A stretch of DNA of 64,000 nt. It comes from JAFNGF01 sp964567045 (GTDB taxonomy: Bacteria > Planctomycetota > Phycisphaerae > Sedimentisphaerales > Anaerobacaceae). The stretch spans positions 4,207 to 68,206 of the forward strand of contig CAZMLE010000014.1 in the NCBI GenBank assembly GCA_964567045.1, read 5' to 3'. The notes under the pieces are model-generated. The model saw only the letters and a list, made by a program, of their open reading frames with translations. It was not told the origin of the DNA and searched no databases. Each line of letters begins with the position of its first letter. Position 1 is the stretch's first letter. Both the position numbers and the translations under genes were made by a program. This document shows, piece after piece, positions 9,096-17,956 of this stretch.

Positions 9096-10031
9096 TCATC
9101 CGGTTTTTTGTCCTATCCCGATCAGCTCTTCTCCGATGCCGAATTTACTGGCAAGCCAACCCAACGGGTAAGTGGTCCAAACAAGCCAGGCTGGCGGCGA
9201 AACTTGTTTTGCTTTTTTCCGGTTATATCGCTGCATAATACTTAGTGCCAGCCAAGTGTTTGGACTGAAATTATAGATTTGGATGTTCTTAAAATTCGCC
9301 CCACTCATTAATCTTCCAAGAGAGCCAGGCGTAAAAAGCTGCAGATGAAATGGTATCCAGGAGGAAATAGAATCGCCCTTCATTATCCTCATACTCATGC
9401 TTTTACCGTGCGGTACATAGATTAGGAGCTGACCTCCTGTTTTAAGCAAACGATAGCATTCCTTTATCACCTCACGGGGTCGAGGTGTATGCTCCAGGGC
9501 ATTATCAATCCTGATATAATCAAAGTAATTGCTCGTCAGGTTAATATTCGAAAGTTCCGAGGTCAAAAAGTGTCCTTCAGGTAGGATGTTTTGGCTTACC
9601 TCTATCGCATTTTTACTCACGTCTACACCCCAAATCTCGTACCCTCTCTTGGCAAACTCTGCTAACTTGCTGCCATTCCCACAGCCGAGATCCAGAATCC
9701 TTTTGCTTTTGTAGGGAACTGATTCCAGTGGATATGAATGAGGTCGAAACCGAAACTGCCTCAGAAGCTTTCTTAACTTCGACACGGGTTTGTCGATCTG
9801 TTGTTTTAATTCATCTATATCTGTTTTGCCGGAATTAGTGGTAACTTCCGGATCGAGTGTTGAATAAAACCTGACAATTTCTTCCCAGCTTGCTCTGTTT
9901 AGTAAGTACACCAAGGAGCAGAACTTACACTCTACATAAGCACCTTCATATTCAAGAGCATCCCTTCTGTTGCAATCCTGAAATAATTCTTTGTATTGCT
10001 CAGAACCGCAAACGGGGCAGGGCATAATCAT
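9096..10031 (-). CDS. SAM-dependent methyltransferase with N-terminal zinc ribbon
   Basis: A 311-residue protein. The N-terminus holds two CxxC pairs (CPVCGS near residue 5 and CKFC near residue 36) forming a putative zinc ribbon, a layout common in class I methyltransferases of O-antigen and capsule loci. The catalytic core follows with motif I ILDLGCGNGSKLAEF, the GVDVSK acidic end and the IDNALEHTPRPREVI loop. A C-terminal hydrophobic stretch precedes the end. It probably methylates a glycan sugar. The 320 bases downstream are degenerate, so the operon may be interrupted on this side. Confidence 0.82.
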   Translation of the reverse strand: MIMPCPVCGSEQYKELFQDCNRRDALEYEGAYVECKFCSLVYLLNRASWEEIVRFYSTLDPEVTTNSGKTDIDELKQQIDKPVSKLRKLLRQFRFRPHSYPLESVPYKSKRILDLGCGNGSKLAEFAKRGYEIWGVDVSKNAIEVSQNILPEGHFLTSELSNINLTSNYFDYIRIDNALEHTPRPREVIKECYRLLKTGGQLLIYVPHGKSMSMRIMKGDSISSWIPFHLQLFTPGSLGRLMSGANFKNIQIYNFSPNTWLALSIMQRYNRKKAKQVSPPAWLVWTTYPLGWLASKFGIGEELIGIGQKTG

Positions 10032-10079
10032 TGCGCTTAAAGGACCTTCTAAGGCTTGACTTTTAACAAGACCTTAAAC

Positions 10080-10195
10080 TTAAGATAAACGCGCATAATA
10101 AATAAACCGATCACAAATGGCAGCACTATAATACCTGTCACTCAAATCAGCCTTTTCTTCGAACCCGACTACTCTACCCTTGCCATCGGAAAACG
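10080..10195 (-). pseudogene. Fragment of a sugar nucleotidyltransferase gene
   Basis: The minus strand reads SDGKGRVVGFEEKADLSDRYYSA and then stops. This closely resembles the central segment of the intact nucleotidyltransferase at 11943-12695 (DKNNKIVRFEEKGQNKSEYYSS). No start codon or complete domain remains. It is a gene relic in the otherwise empty stretch 10032-10354; in the rest of that stretch I see nothing recognisable. Confidence 0.5.
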
Positions 10196-10354
10196 CGAAA
10201 GAGCGTCTATCGAGTGCGGACGCGAGAACACATCAGCCAGCGTATTTCCATCGATATGCAGTGTGATGATGACCTGACCCCGGTTTATGTGCCACAATGC
10301 GAAAGAAAAGCAATTATGGTACTTCTTGTTCGAAGCGAACTCAGGTTCTTTCTT

Positions 10355-11275
10355 TCATCCACCATGATTACCAGCCACGAGAGTAAATATCCTATTCTTT
10401 AGTGTAGGAAAATATCGAGATAAGATATGAGAAACTTTTTCTCCAAAACAACAACAAGAGTAACGGTGGATTCCAAACTTCCAAGCTGTATGACTTTTAT
10501 CATGGAAATCCTTTCCTATACTTCGTCCGATATTACCCTCCTTGGAGTTGCAATAAATGTCTTTCCACCTTGTTATGTAAGCATTCCAATCTTCTTCTAC
10601 TCTTATCGTATTAGACCTTCTAATTTTCCAATTTGCATGGCTAAGATGTTCAACGTACGAATCCGGCGATGCTTCAACAATCCATCCTTTCTGCCACATT
10701 TTCAAAGACAAATCCCCATCGATGTGATAAAAGAAATATATATCTTCATCAAGATAATTTACCTCTTGAATTGCTTCCCTTAAATGCAGTGCGTATTGCG
10801 CAAACATCCTGTTTCCCAGTGTAAGCCCCACAGAATATTGTTGGCTCCCAGGCCAATTCCTCCAATAAAAAGCAAGCTGCCCTATTTTTACACGTTTTTT
10901 TCTCTTTTCCTCAAATAATTTATAGGCATTTTTAATAGCTCCAGGGACGAGCAAACAGTCATCGGTCAAAGTGCAAATATACTTACCCTGAGCCACCCTG
11001 AAAGCAAGGTTATGAAAGTACCCAGCGTTTCTACGAATAATCGGGAGACCTTTCCAACTTCCCCGATTGTGCTGACAGATAGTTATTATATCCTTCTGCT
11101 TGGAAAGCCAGTTAAGTGCACCATCTGTAGAGCCGCCATCTACTACTATTATTTCATAGCCGGGAGAAAAATCCTCAAGCTCCTCGCGAACGCTCCTAAT
11201 GCTAAGTTTTAAAAGCGATTTACGGTTATAACTTCCTATTTCAACAGAAATTGCGGGTTTAGAAACGATGGACAC
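10355..11275 (-). CDS. GT2 family glycosyltransferase
   Basis: A 306-residue GT-A fold glycosyltransferase. It has ISVEIGSYNRKSLL at the N-terminus, the nucleotide-binding IIVVDGGSTDGAL, and a TDDC segment near residue 107 in the place of the DxD metal motif. A later WIVEASPDSYVEH region is typical of the acceptor side. The probable start is a GTG at 11275 that overlaps the end of the upstream nucleotidyltransferase relic. The gene lies in an AT-rich patch between two decayed fragments, so it may have arrived with them. Whether it is still expressed is not clear. Confidence 0.8.
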   Translation of the reverse strand: MSIVSKPAISVEIGSYNRKSLLKLSIRSVREELEDFSPGYEIIVVDGGSTDGALNWLSKQKDIITICQHNRGSWKGLPIIRRNAGYFHNLAFRVAQGKYICTLTDDCLLVPGAIKNAYKLFEEKRKKRVKIGQLAFYWRNWPGSQQYSVGLTLGNRMFAQYALHLREAIQEVNYLDEDIYFFYHIDGDLSLKMWQKGWIVEASPDSYVEHLSHANWKIRRSNTIRVEEDWNAYITRWKDIYCNSKEGNIGRSIGKDFHDKSHTAWKFGIHRYSCCCFGEKVSHILSRYFPTLKNRIFTLVAGNHGG

Positions 11276-11638
11276 CCCCTTTTTTACAATTTAGCCGCGC
11301 CCTCAAACGCTCTAAACAATTTAACAACAAAGAAAGATGGCGCGGAGCACAAAAGCATTCAAAACTAATTTTCAATCCTTTCAAAAAACTTCTCTGCTGT
11401 TCCATAGGTGGCAGGATCCCTATATCAATGAAATCGCCATCGCACTTTAGTCCGAATATCCCTTTACCTATGAGGTTGGGGAAAACATTATATTCCAGAG
11501 AATATTTGGCCCCTGACGGTATTAGAGCAAAAACATCCTTAGTTAAAAAGATATATAGTGGCACTGACGAATCTTCCTTTATTATTGGCTATTTTCTCCT
11601 GGAATGAGATAATTCTCTCTAAAGCATCCATTTCAATT
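11259..11638 (-). pseudogene. Frameshifted 3' half of a sugar nucleotidyltransferase gene
   Basis: Two frames joined by a small shift near 11545 encode one C-terminal nucleotidyltransferase half: MDALERIISFQEKIANN and FVSATIYLFN in one frame, then KDVFALIPSGAKYSLEYNVF and CDGDFIDIGI in the next. The segment FIDIGxP is the usual end of HddC/RmlA-like enzymes. The N-terminal catalytic half with the GGxGxR loop is absent, and the frame begins directly after the truncated Wzx gene, so this is a pseudogene formed by deletion plus frameshift. Confidence 0.7.
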
Positions 11639-11866
11639 GTGCCACATTAAAAAAGTCCTTGTTGTGTAGAAGTTCATCAACTGATACAAAATGGCACTGA
11701 GAATCCCCCCAATAGCCAAGATATAGTAGTACAAACCGATCTGTGACGGTTCAATTAGTCCTGTTATAATCCTTAAACAGACAAGCTGTCCTAAACCTAT
11801 GCCGGCACGGCCCGAAAAAAGAAGACATGTATCTTTGAGATTTTTTTTCGTTTCAAAAAAGGGCAT
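11633..11866 (-). pseudogene. Wzx-like flippase, N-terminal remnant
   Basis: A 77-codon frame resembling the first two membrane segments of a polysaccharide flippase: FSGRAGIGLGQLVCLRII, then PSQIGLYYYILAIGGIL and NFYTTRTFLMWHN. Wzx proteins have about 12 membrane segments and more than 400 residues, so over four fifths is missing. It is followed at once by a nucleotidyltransferase fragment. The likely meaning is that a Wzx-dependent system was lost here, while the locus keeps an ABC exporter at 22011-24416. Confidence 0.55.
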
Positions 11867-11942
11867 GTTTGTATGATTCTATTGGAAAAATATACGTTTG
11901 GAGCTGGAATACAATTAAGCAGAAGAGTTTGCCCCGCCCCGG

Positions 11943-12695
11943 TTACTTCAGAGGAAACATCCTTGTACTAAAGAGCTTCTGTGCTTTGTTATAACTTATT
12001 GGGGTTCCTATATCTATTAATTCTTTGTCTGTCACATACCCATAGCAGGATTGTTGGACTAAATCCGGAATTAAGTCATATTCAAGTGAAAATTTTGTCA
12101 TATTTGCCATGAAAGGAAATACGGTTTGTTCCATACAGTAAATCCCAACACTGCTATAGTACTCTGACTTGTTTTGACCCTTCTCCTCAAATCGAACTAT
12201 TTTATTGTTTTTATCGAGTAGAACCTTACCGCTATTTTCATCTTTCACTTTGGTCAGAGCAATTGTCATCACACCCCTGGTAGTTATGTGAAATTTAATA
12301 AAATCGGCTAAATCCACGCTACAAAAGGAGTCACCATTTGTAACTACAAAATGACTGCTTTTTATATACGGTTTGGCATTCTTTATGGCACCACCTGTGC
12401 CCAGAGGCTCTTTTTCCATGCAAAATACTATCTCCGAGGCAATTGATTTTGCGCTGTAATAATCCCTTATTGTCTCTCCCATGTATCCACAGCACAAAAT
12501 AAACCTTCTAAAACCAAAACTTGCTACGTATTCAATCAGAATGTCCAGGAAGGGGCTTCCATGAATCTTAGCCATCGGCTTTGGCGAATCGCTTACTACC
12601 GGTCGCAGTCTTTTGCCCAGCCCGCCGCAGAGAATTAACACATCGGTTTTTTCCAGTGACACTGTATTTTCTGAAGCGGATTTAAAAGTTGTCAT
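11943..12695 (-). CDS. Sugar-1-phosphate nucleotidyltransferase (HddC-like), second copy
   Basis: A roughly 250-residue nucleotidyltransferase. The glycine loop DVLILCGGLGKRLRP and SPKPMAKIHGSPFLD are intact, the NGDSF motif supplies the metal Asp, and the end carries ELIDIGTPISYN. I use the ATG at 12695, giving a 14-base overlap with the kinase upstream; a longer reading from 12749 would overlap the kinase by 68 bases. Pairing with an HddA-like kinase suggests a D-glycero-alpha-D-manno-heptose 1-phosphate guanylyltransferase, with the nucleotide inferred from family. Confidence 0.87.
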   Translation of the reverse strand: MTTFKSASENTVSLEKTDVLILCGGLGKRLRPVVSDSPKPMAKIHGSPFLDILIEYVASFGFRRFILCCGYMGETIRDYYSAKSIASEIVFCMEKEPLGTGGAIKNAKPYIKSSHFVVTNGDSFCSVDLADFIKFHITTRGVMTIALTKVKDENSGKVLLDKNNKIVRFEEKGQNKSEYYSSVGIYCMEQTVFPFMANMTKFSLEYDLIPDLVQQSCYGYVTDKELIDIGTPISYNKAQKLFSTRMFPLK

Positions 12696-13683
12696 TCGGT
12701 TTGTAATATATGATTTGAGTACCCAGATACTCAAATCTGAAAGGAACACACGTTAATCTATTAAGTGTTTCTTTTAACTTGGGCTGCAATTCTGGCGGCA
12801 CAAAAAATAAAATAAATCCTCCGCCACCTGCGCCGAGAAGCTTGCCGCCAATTGCACCGGCACTGATGCCCATTCGGTAAATTTCATCAATTGCGCTTGT
12901 TGTTATCCTTGATGTGAGAGTTCTTTTGATTTCCCATGCTTCATGTAACAGCCGTCCGAATTCCTCGATCGGACCGGTGTCACTACAGAGAACTTGAAGT
13001 GCCTCGTTGACCAAATCTCTCATTATCCTCATATCCCGTTTTTTTTCCAGTATACTTTCAATCTGTTCACCTGCTATCTCGGAGGCTTGCCTTGAAAAAC
13101 CCGTAAAAAATAGCATGAAATGCTTTTGGAGAATTTCAAGCCTCTCCGGATTCATGATTATCGGCTGGACAACAAATTCCTGGTTGCCACCAAAGGTGAT
13201 ATGATTAAATCCGCCAAAAGCAGCTAATGTCTGGTCCTGTGAGCCAACATTTTCACTGATTAAATCCTGTTCTATGTGTATTGCTTCCATCGCCAACCGC
13301 CTTTTAGTGATCATCTGGCCTCTTAAGGCGTATAGGGCATGAAGTAGTCCGACAGTGAAAGCTGAACTCGAACCTATACCTGACTGAGCCGGTAGGTCGG
13401 AATTATGCTGCATTTCGATACCACGATCGAAATCAAGAAATTTCAGGCACTCCCTTACGGACGGATGCTTTATTTGATCAATAGTCTGAGTTTCTTCTCT
13501 TAATGTGTATCTTATTCGGTACTTGTGATCAAAAAAAGGCGGTAGATAGCGCACGATGATATGGCAAAATTTGTCTATAGTGGCCCCAAGGACAGCGCCT
13601 CCATTTTCTCTGTACCATTTGGGATAATCTGTTCCTCCTCCGAAGAATGAAATCCTCAACGGCGTTCTGCTTATGACCATCAT
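12682..13683 (-). CDS. GHMP kinase, heptose-7-phosphate kinase-like (HddA-like), second copy
   Basis: A 333-residue GHMP kinase beginning ISRTPLRISFFGGGTDYPKW, the hallmark of HddA-type heptose 7-phosphate kinases. The ATP loop PAQSGIGSSS and the C-terminal GGKLLGAGGGGF motif are present. The start overlaps the reductase upstream by 4 bases and the end overlaps the nucleotidyltransferase by 14, so the three are coupled. Compared with the kinase at 1934-2935 it is the more typical HddA sequence. The reaction would be C1 phosphorylation of the heptose before nucleotide activation. Confidence 0.88.
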   Translation of the reverse strand: MMVISRTPLRISFFGGGTDYPKWYRENGGAVLGATIDKFCHIIVRYLPPFFDHKYRIRYTLREETQTIDQIKHPSVRECLKFLDFDRGIEMQHNSDLPAQSGIGSSSAFTVGLLHALYALRGQMITKRRLAMEAIHIEQDLISENVGSQDQTLAAFGGFNHITFGGNQEFVVQPIIMNPERLEILQKHFMLFFTGFSRQASEIAGEQIESILEKKRDMRIMRDLVNEALQVLCSDTGPIEEFGRLLHEAWEIKRTLTSRITTSAIDEIYRMGISAGAIGGKLLGAGGGGFILFFVPPELQPKLKETLNRLTCVPFRFEYLGTQIIYYKPNDNF

Positions 13684-14636
13684 AATATTTTTTCCCTATA
13701 CCACTGAACGGTCTTTTTTATTCCGTCTTCGAGAGAGGTTTTAGCTTCGAAACCGAGGAGTTTTTTGGCTTTGGTGACGTCAATGAGCCGTTTCGGTATC
13801 ATCGTGGGTTTGGAGGTGTTGAACACGATTTTAGCATCGGTATAACCATCGACCCGAAGAATGGTATTCAACACATCTTTGATACGGCAGGGTCTACCGG
13901 TGGCAATGTTGACGGGGTCGAACGTATTAATCTTTTCCATCGCGAGGAGCATTCCTTCGATGAAATCGTCAACGTAAATCAGGTCCTTGATGTCGCTGCC
14001 GTCGCCCCAGACTTCGAGAGGTTTGTGTCTTTCGACCACCTTGCGAATAAGGGCAGGCACCACGTGCGAGGTTGCCCATTCGAAATCATCGTAAGGCCCA
14101 TATATATTGGCCGGCCTGACAACGACCGTCATCATCGGCTTTTTTATTTTTTCGGCATACATCCGGCAAAGAATCTCGGAGAATCTTTTCATCCAGGCGA
14201 CGCAAAAATACTTTTCGAATAGCTCCCCCAACATCATTTCGTCTTCCCTGACGGGGTGGTCCACGTCGGGATAGACAGTGTTACTGCTGATGAAAAGGAA
14301 CTTTTTGACACCGGTTTTATACGCGGCTTCGAGTGCGAGCGTATTCATCACCACGTTGGGGGTAACGTGAACGAGAGGCGTGTGTTCTATGACGGCGGCA
14401 CCGGATGTATTTGCCGCACACATAAAGGCATACTCGGCACCATCGAGCGCCCTGGCACAATCTTCGGGCTTAGTCAAGTCGCATTTGACGTATTTAATCC
14501 TGTCATCTTCGATAACCACAGGATTGTTATGAAGCGTGGCTGTCACCTTAGCGCCGAGATTGAGAAGGCGTCTTATCAGATTGACGCCGATGAAACCTGC
14601 ACCACCCATAACAACAACCGAACTATCCTTGAACAC
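13680..14636 (-). CDS. NAD-dependent epimerase/reductase, GDP-fucose synthase-like
   Basis: An extended SDR of 318 residues with VVMGGAGFIGVNL at the N-terminus, ISSNTVYP around the catalytic Ser, VRPANIYGPYDDFEW, and VWGDGSDIKDLIYVDD. This resembles GDP-L-fucose synthase (WcaG) and the related reductases of GDP-6-deoxy-heptose pathways. The classical YxxxK is not clear: around the Lys the sequence is CVAWMKR. The following gene product at 15197-16192 has GWAKR at the same place, so the two may belong to one subfamily with a shifted or altered Tyr. It is coupled by 4 bases to the heptose-kinase-like gene. Confidence 0.8.
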   Translation of the reverse strand: MFKDSSVVVMGGAGFIGVNLIRRLLNLGAKVTATLHNNPVVIEDDRIKYVKCDLTKPEDCARALDGAEYAFMCAANTSGAAVIEHTPLVHVTPNVVMNTLALEAAYKTGVKKFLFISSNTVYPDVDHPVREDEMMLGELFEKYFCVAWMKRFSEILCRMYAEKIKKPMMTVVVRPANIYGPYDDFEWATSHVVPALIRKVVERHKPLEVWGDGSDIKDLIYVDDFIEGMLLAMEKINTFDPVNIATGRPCRIKDVLNTILRVDGYTDAKIVFNTSKPTMIPKRLIDVTKAKKLLGFEAKTSLEDGIKKTVQWYREKIL

Positions 14637-14680
14637 AGAGTCGCCTCCAATGCGGGCAAAAGATTAGTAAACGATGCGGC

Positions 14681-15196
14681 CTAACTAGAGTAATCGGGGT
14701 CATCCCTCTGCGAAAGAATCGGATTCTTTATTGGCCACCAGATATTGAACCTCGGGTCATTCCATTTTATGGTGAATTGTCTTGAGGGGTCGTAATAGGC
14801 GGACTGTTTGTAATGAAATATGGATTTTTCGCTCAGGCAAAGATGCCCGTTGCCATACATTGGAGGGACCAATACCTGGTGTTTATTTACTTCCGAGAGG
14901 ACGAATGACCGCCACTTGCCAAAATCGGGAGACTGCTCGTCGTAGTTGACCACGACAAGATAAAACTTGCCGTGCAGACAGGATATCAGTTTCCAGGTAA
15001 CGGAGTCCCCGTGAATGCCCTTTAGCACGCCGTGTGTGCCGACGGAAACGTCATCTTCAACAAAATCAGAATTAATGCCCTTTGACTTGTACAGTTTTTC
15101 ATTATACAGTTCTACGTACTCACCCCTGTGGTCTTCGAAAAATGTCGGCTTTATCAGCAGAACATCTTTCAGCTTGGTCTTGCAAACCTCTATCAT
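14681..15196 (-). CDS. RmlC-like sugar-nucleotide 3,5-epimerase
   Basis: A 171-residue cupin-fold protein of the dTDP-4-dehydrorhamnose 3,5-epimerase family: LLIKPTFFEDHRGEYVELYN, SVGTHGVLKGIHGD with the catalytic His, FYLVVVNYDEQSP, and the C-terminal INWNDP-like motif reading IKWNDPRFNIWW. The stop lies 44 bases before the reductase. RmlC homologues in heptose loci act on GDP-4-keto-6-deoxy-heptose, for example in Campylobacter capsules; that role fits the neighbours but is inference. No rmlA-rmlB-rmlD set is seen, which argues against plain dTDP-rhamnose synthesis. Confidence 0.83.
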   Translation of the reverse strand: MIEVCKTKLKDVLLIKPTFFEDHRGEYVELYNEKLYKSKGINSDFVEDDVSVGTHGVLKGIHGDSVTWKLISCLHGKFYLVVVNYDEQSPDFGKWRSFVLSEVNKHQVLVPPMYGNGHLCLSEKSIFHYKQSAYYDPSRQFTIKWNDPRFNIWWPIKNPILSQRDDPDYSS

Positions 15197-16192
15197 TCAG
15201 GCACCTGCATCGACAAAATAGTTTTTTCGTTTGAGAAAATCATCCTGATGATGCACATACCAGTCCCAGGTTTCCTTCAGACCATCCAACAGCGAGGTTG
15301 TGGGATTATAACCGATGAGCTTTCGAGCAAGAGATATATCCATAAGCCGCCTGTGAAAGCCGGAGGGTTTACTGGAATCAAAGACGTAGTTGAATTCAAT
15401 AAAGCTGTTCAATGTCTCAACCAGCTCTTTAATTGAATAGCCCCTTCCACTGCCAAGATTTACGAAACTTGATCTGGTGCCGTGGTACAACGCGAGAATA
15501 ACGCCTTCGGCAACGTCTCTGCTGTAAGCAAAGTCACGGATAGCGGAGCCGTCACCCCAGACCACAAGGGGGTCTTGGCCGTGATGAATGCGGTGCATCA
15601 GGGAGGGAATAACCATGGCGTTTTGAGGATCGAAATTGTCGCCTGGGCCATAGACGTTGCAGGGTCTGACGACCGCGAAATTCTCAAGCCCGTACTGTAT
15701 TTTGTAAGCCTGAATCTGCAACTCCGCCATTCTTTTTGCCCAGCCGGGGAACATATCCATAGGCGGCCCATCGAGATTCTCCGTTTCCCTAAAGACCTCT
15801 GCGCTTGTATAGGCACCGATAGAGCTTGTGTAAACGACTTTTTTGACTTTGTTGATTCTGCAGGCCTCAAGCACATTTGTATTGAACATCAGCAGAGGGA
15901 CAAAGAAACTTGCAGGTTTCTTTTTGGTGACTTCGATTGAACCTTTGATTCCCGCGACGTGGAAGACAAAATCCATACCGCTGGTTACTTTCTTACAGAA
16001 GTCAAATTCAGTGAGGTCTCCGCAGATATGCTCCGCCCGGTTGGTGACCGTGATTTTGTCGAGCGAGACAACTTTAACATTTGCCTCGGCATTGCAGATG
16101 AGTTCGACAATTTGTCTGCCAATAAGGCCAGTTCCGCCTGTGACCAGAACATTTTTCTTACTGAAACTTTTTAGTACATTATTGTCTATCAT
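15197..16192 (-). CDS. NAD-dependent epimerase/dehydratase
   Basis: A 331-residue extended SDR with VLVTGGTGLIGRQIV, VFHVAGIKG, YTSSIGAYTS near the catalytic Ser, VVRPCNVYGPGDNFD and VWGDGSAIRDFAYSRD. It is related to the reductase at 13680-14636. The expected YxxxK reads MFPGWAKRM, so the Tyr position is again unusual. It abuts the RmlC-like gene with no gap. Together with its paralog it may perform epimerase and reductase steps on a keto-sugar nucleotide. Confidence 0.82.
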   Translation of the reverse strand: MIDNNVLKSFSKKNVLVTGGTGLIGRQIVELICNAEANVKVVSLDKITVTNRAEHICGDLTEFDFCKKVTSGMDFVFHVAGIKGSIEVTKKKPASFFVPLLMFNTNVLEACRINKVKKVVYTSSIGAYTSAEVFRETENLDGPPMDMFPGWAKRMAELQIQAYKIQYGLENFAVVRPCNVYGPGDNFDPQNAMVIPSLMHRIHHGQDPLVVWGDGSAIRDFAYSRDVAEGVILALYHGTRSSFVNLGSGRGYSIKELVETLNSFIEFNYVFDSSKPSGFHRRLMDISLARKLIGYNPTTSLLDGLKETWDWYVHHQDDFLKRKNYFVDAGA

Positions 16193-16207
16193 ATTGTCTG
16201 ATAAGCC

Positions 16208-16987
16208 CTAAAAACTCTTGCTTTCACCACCATCGACGGTAACGCAGGCACCATTAACAAGCGAGGATTGCTGTGTACAAAGAAAGACAACGAGATTAGC
16301 CACCTCTTGCGGTGTTCCGAGGCGACCGAGAGGAAGCTGGGCTACAAACTTTTCAAACTCCTGCGGATTCTCTTTCTGCATGTGCTCCCAGCCGGTATCT
16401 TCAATCATAATTGCTCCGGGAGCTACACTGTTGAAGGTGATGCCGTCTCTGACCAGTTCAGGATTCATAGCAAGCGTTTTCATAAGACTGATTTCGGCTG
16501 CTTTGGCCATATTGAACCAGGGTTGGCCACCACCCTCGCGGCCATAGATGGAGCTAATGGTAACAACGCGGCCCCACTTCTGTTTTCTCATAAAGGGAAT
16601 GGCCTGCATTGTGAAGCAGACGGCCGCCATAGCGTTTTTACTATAGACATCCCGCCACACATCTTCAGAGGTTTTTTCCACAACAGGGTTTCCCCATCTG
16701 CCGCCGCCACCCACATTGTTTACCAGAATATGTAGACTACCCCAGGAATCCATCACCACTTTCATCACTTTTTTGATATCCGAGGGGACAAGCACGTCAG
16801 CAGACATACCCAAACTTTCCACGCCTCGTTGCTCTATTTCGGCGGATACTTTTTCCAGTCGTTGCTTATTGCGACCACAAACAGCAACGTTACAGCCCTC
16901 ATCAGCCAACCCCAGAGCGATGCTGCGCCCGATGCCATGACTACCTCCGGTCACAAGCGCGTATTTGCCTCTAATGCCGAAATCCAT
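16208..16987 (-). CDS. SDR oxidoreductase with Phe in place of catalytic Tyr
   Basis: A 259-residue FabG-like SDR. TGGSHGIGRS binds the cofactor, NNVGGGG and TISSIYGREGGG are present, and the C-terminus has the usual VNGACVTVDGGES. The catalytic YxxxK motif reads PWFNMAKAAE, so the Tyr is Phe while the Lys is kept. Such a change would weaken normal SDR proton transfer, yet the rest of the protein is undamaged, which suggests an altered mechanism or a binding role rather than decay. It lies 3 bases after the methyltransferase in the operon. Confidence 0.85.
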   Translation of the reverse strand: MDFGIRGKYALVTGGSHGIGRSIALGLADEGCNVAVCGRNKQRLEKVSAEIEQRGVESLGMSADVLVPSDIKKVMKVVMDSWGSLHILVNNVGGGGRWGNPVVEKTSEDVWRDVYSKNAMAAVCFTMQAIPFMRKQKWGRVVTISSIYGREGGGQPWFNMAKAAEISLMKTLAMNPELVRDGITFNSVAPGAIMIEDTGWEHMQKENPQEFEKFVAQLPLGRLGTPQEVANLVVFLCTQQSSLVNGACVTVDGGESKSF

Positions 16988-16990
16988 CGC

Positions 16991-17956
16991 TTAGTCCTCT
17001 CTTTTGGGCTTCCACATAATCAGTGAGTATCCTTCCATATACAAGCTGCCAAAGAAAGGCCTTCTGACTTTGAGAATCTCTATCTTTCCGTCTCTTTCCA
17101 ATTGTTTCAACCGAGGCAAATAACCTTCCGTGTAACCACGTTTTCTATGAAACTTGGTGGCCAGATAGTCAACAAGATTGCTTTCATCATAGAGTTCTAC
17201 GGTAGGTTCAACATGGATACACAATCGCGGTGTTTGTTTCAAAAGGAACTCGAGAAATGGCTCAAACTTTCCCGCCAACTGCTCCACTACACCGACTGTG
17301 AAGACCGCCCCATTATTGGCTATCTTAAAATCATGGTCTGGACGAATCATGTCGAACAGATGCCCGGTAATGTTCCATTTGTAAACATCAGCGAACTTAT
17401 TGACCAAGTCCACCGACGAAGGAACAAAGTCCAGACCGTACAGTTTCTTTTCAGGATACAATTTGGCGAGTTCGACAAGGTTAAAACCCGTTCCGCAGCC
17501 AAATTCGTATATAAAGTCAAAGTCCCGGAGGTACTTCATAAACAGCCAGCGACGAAAAACTCTGTAATAATTCAGCTCGAACATCGGGTCGTTAGGCACA
17601 ATATAGTCACGATTGAAGCGAATGGGTCGGCCCGGCCTGATGAATTTCGGAATCAACGCATCAAGGTCACAGCCGGCCTCGACGAAATCTTTCAGGTTTT
17701 CCGCCCAGCCCCTCTCCCATGTCTCTTTTCTCTTCGGTGCACCAATAACCTGCTGGTCTGTTTCTATCTTCCTTAAAACATCCAGAATAACGCTGTCGCG
17801 CTGCGGACCTTCCAGAACCGTGTATTTGAAATCACACTCGGCAATCAAATCTTTGCAGCACTGTGGGATATCCTCAACAGTCGTTCCGAAAGAACAGGCA
17901 AATTCCTCCAAGCCAACTTCGAATATTCCTTTGTCCTGTACAATACTGCCTGACAC
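16991..17956 (-). CDS. Class I SAM-dependent methyltransferase
   Basis: A 321-residue protein. The second half is a methyltransferase core with FIYEFGCGTGFNLVELAK (motif I), LYGLDFVPSS (motif II) and GAVFTVGVVEQLAGKF. The N-terminal 120 residues have no domain I can name. It overlaps the E1 beta gene by one base (shared stop/start region) and precedes the SDR by 3 bases. A C-methyltransferase or O-methyltransferase acting on a sugar nucleotide would fit; the substrate is unknown. Confidence 0.78.
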   Translation of the reverse strand: MSGSIVQDKGIFEVGLEEFACSFGTTVEDIPQCCKDLIAECDFKYTVLEGPQRDSVILDVLRKIETDQQVIGAPKRKETWERGWAENLKDFVEAGCDLDALIPKFIRPGRPIRFNRDYIVPNDPMFELNYYRVFRRWLFMKYLRDFDFIYEFGCGTGFNLVELAKLYPEKKLYGLDFVPSSVDLVNKFADVYKWNITGHLFDMIRPDHDFKIANNGAVFTVGVVEQLAGKFEPFLEFLLKQTPRLCIHVEPTVELYDESNLVDYLATKFHRKRGYTEGYLPRLKQLERDGKIEILKVRRPFFGSLYMEGYSLIMWKPKRED

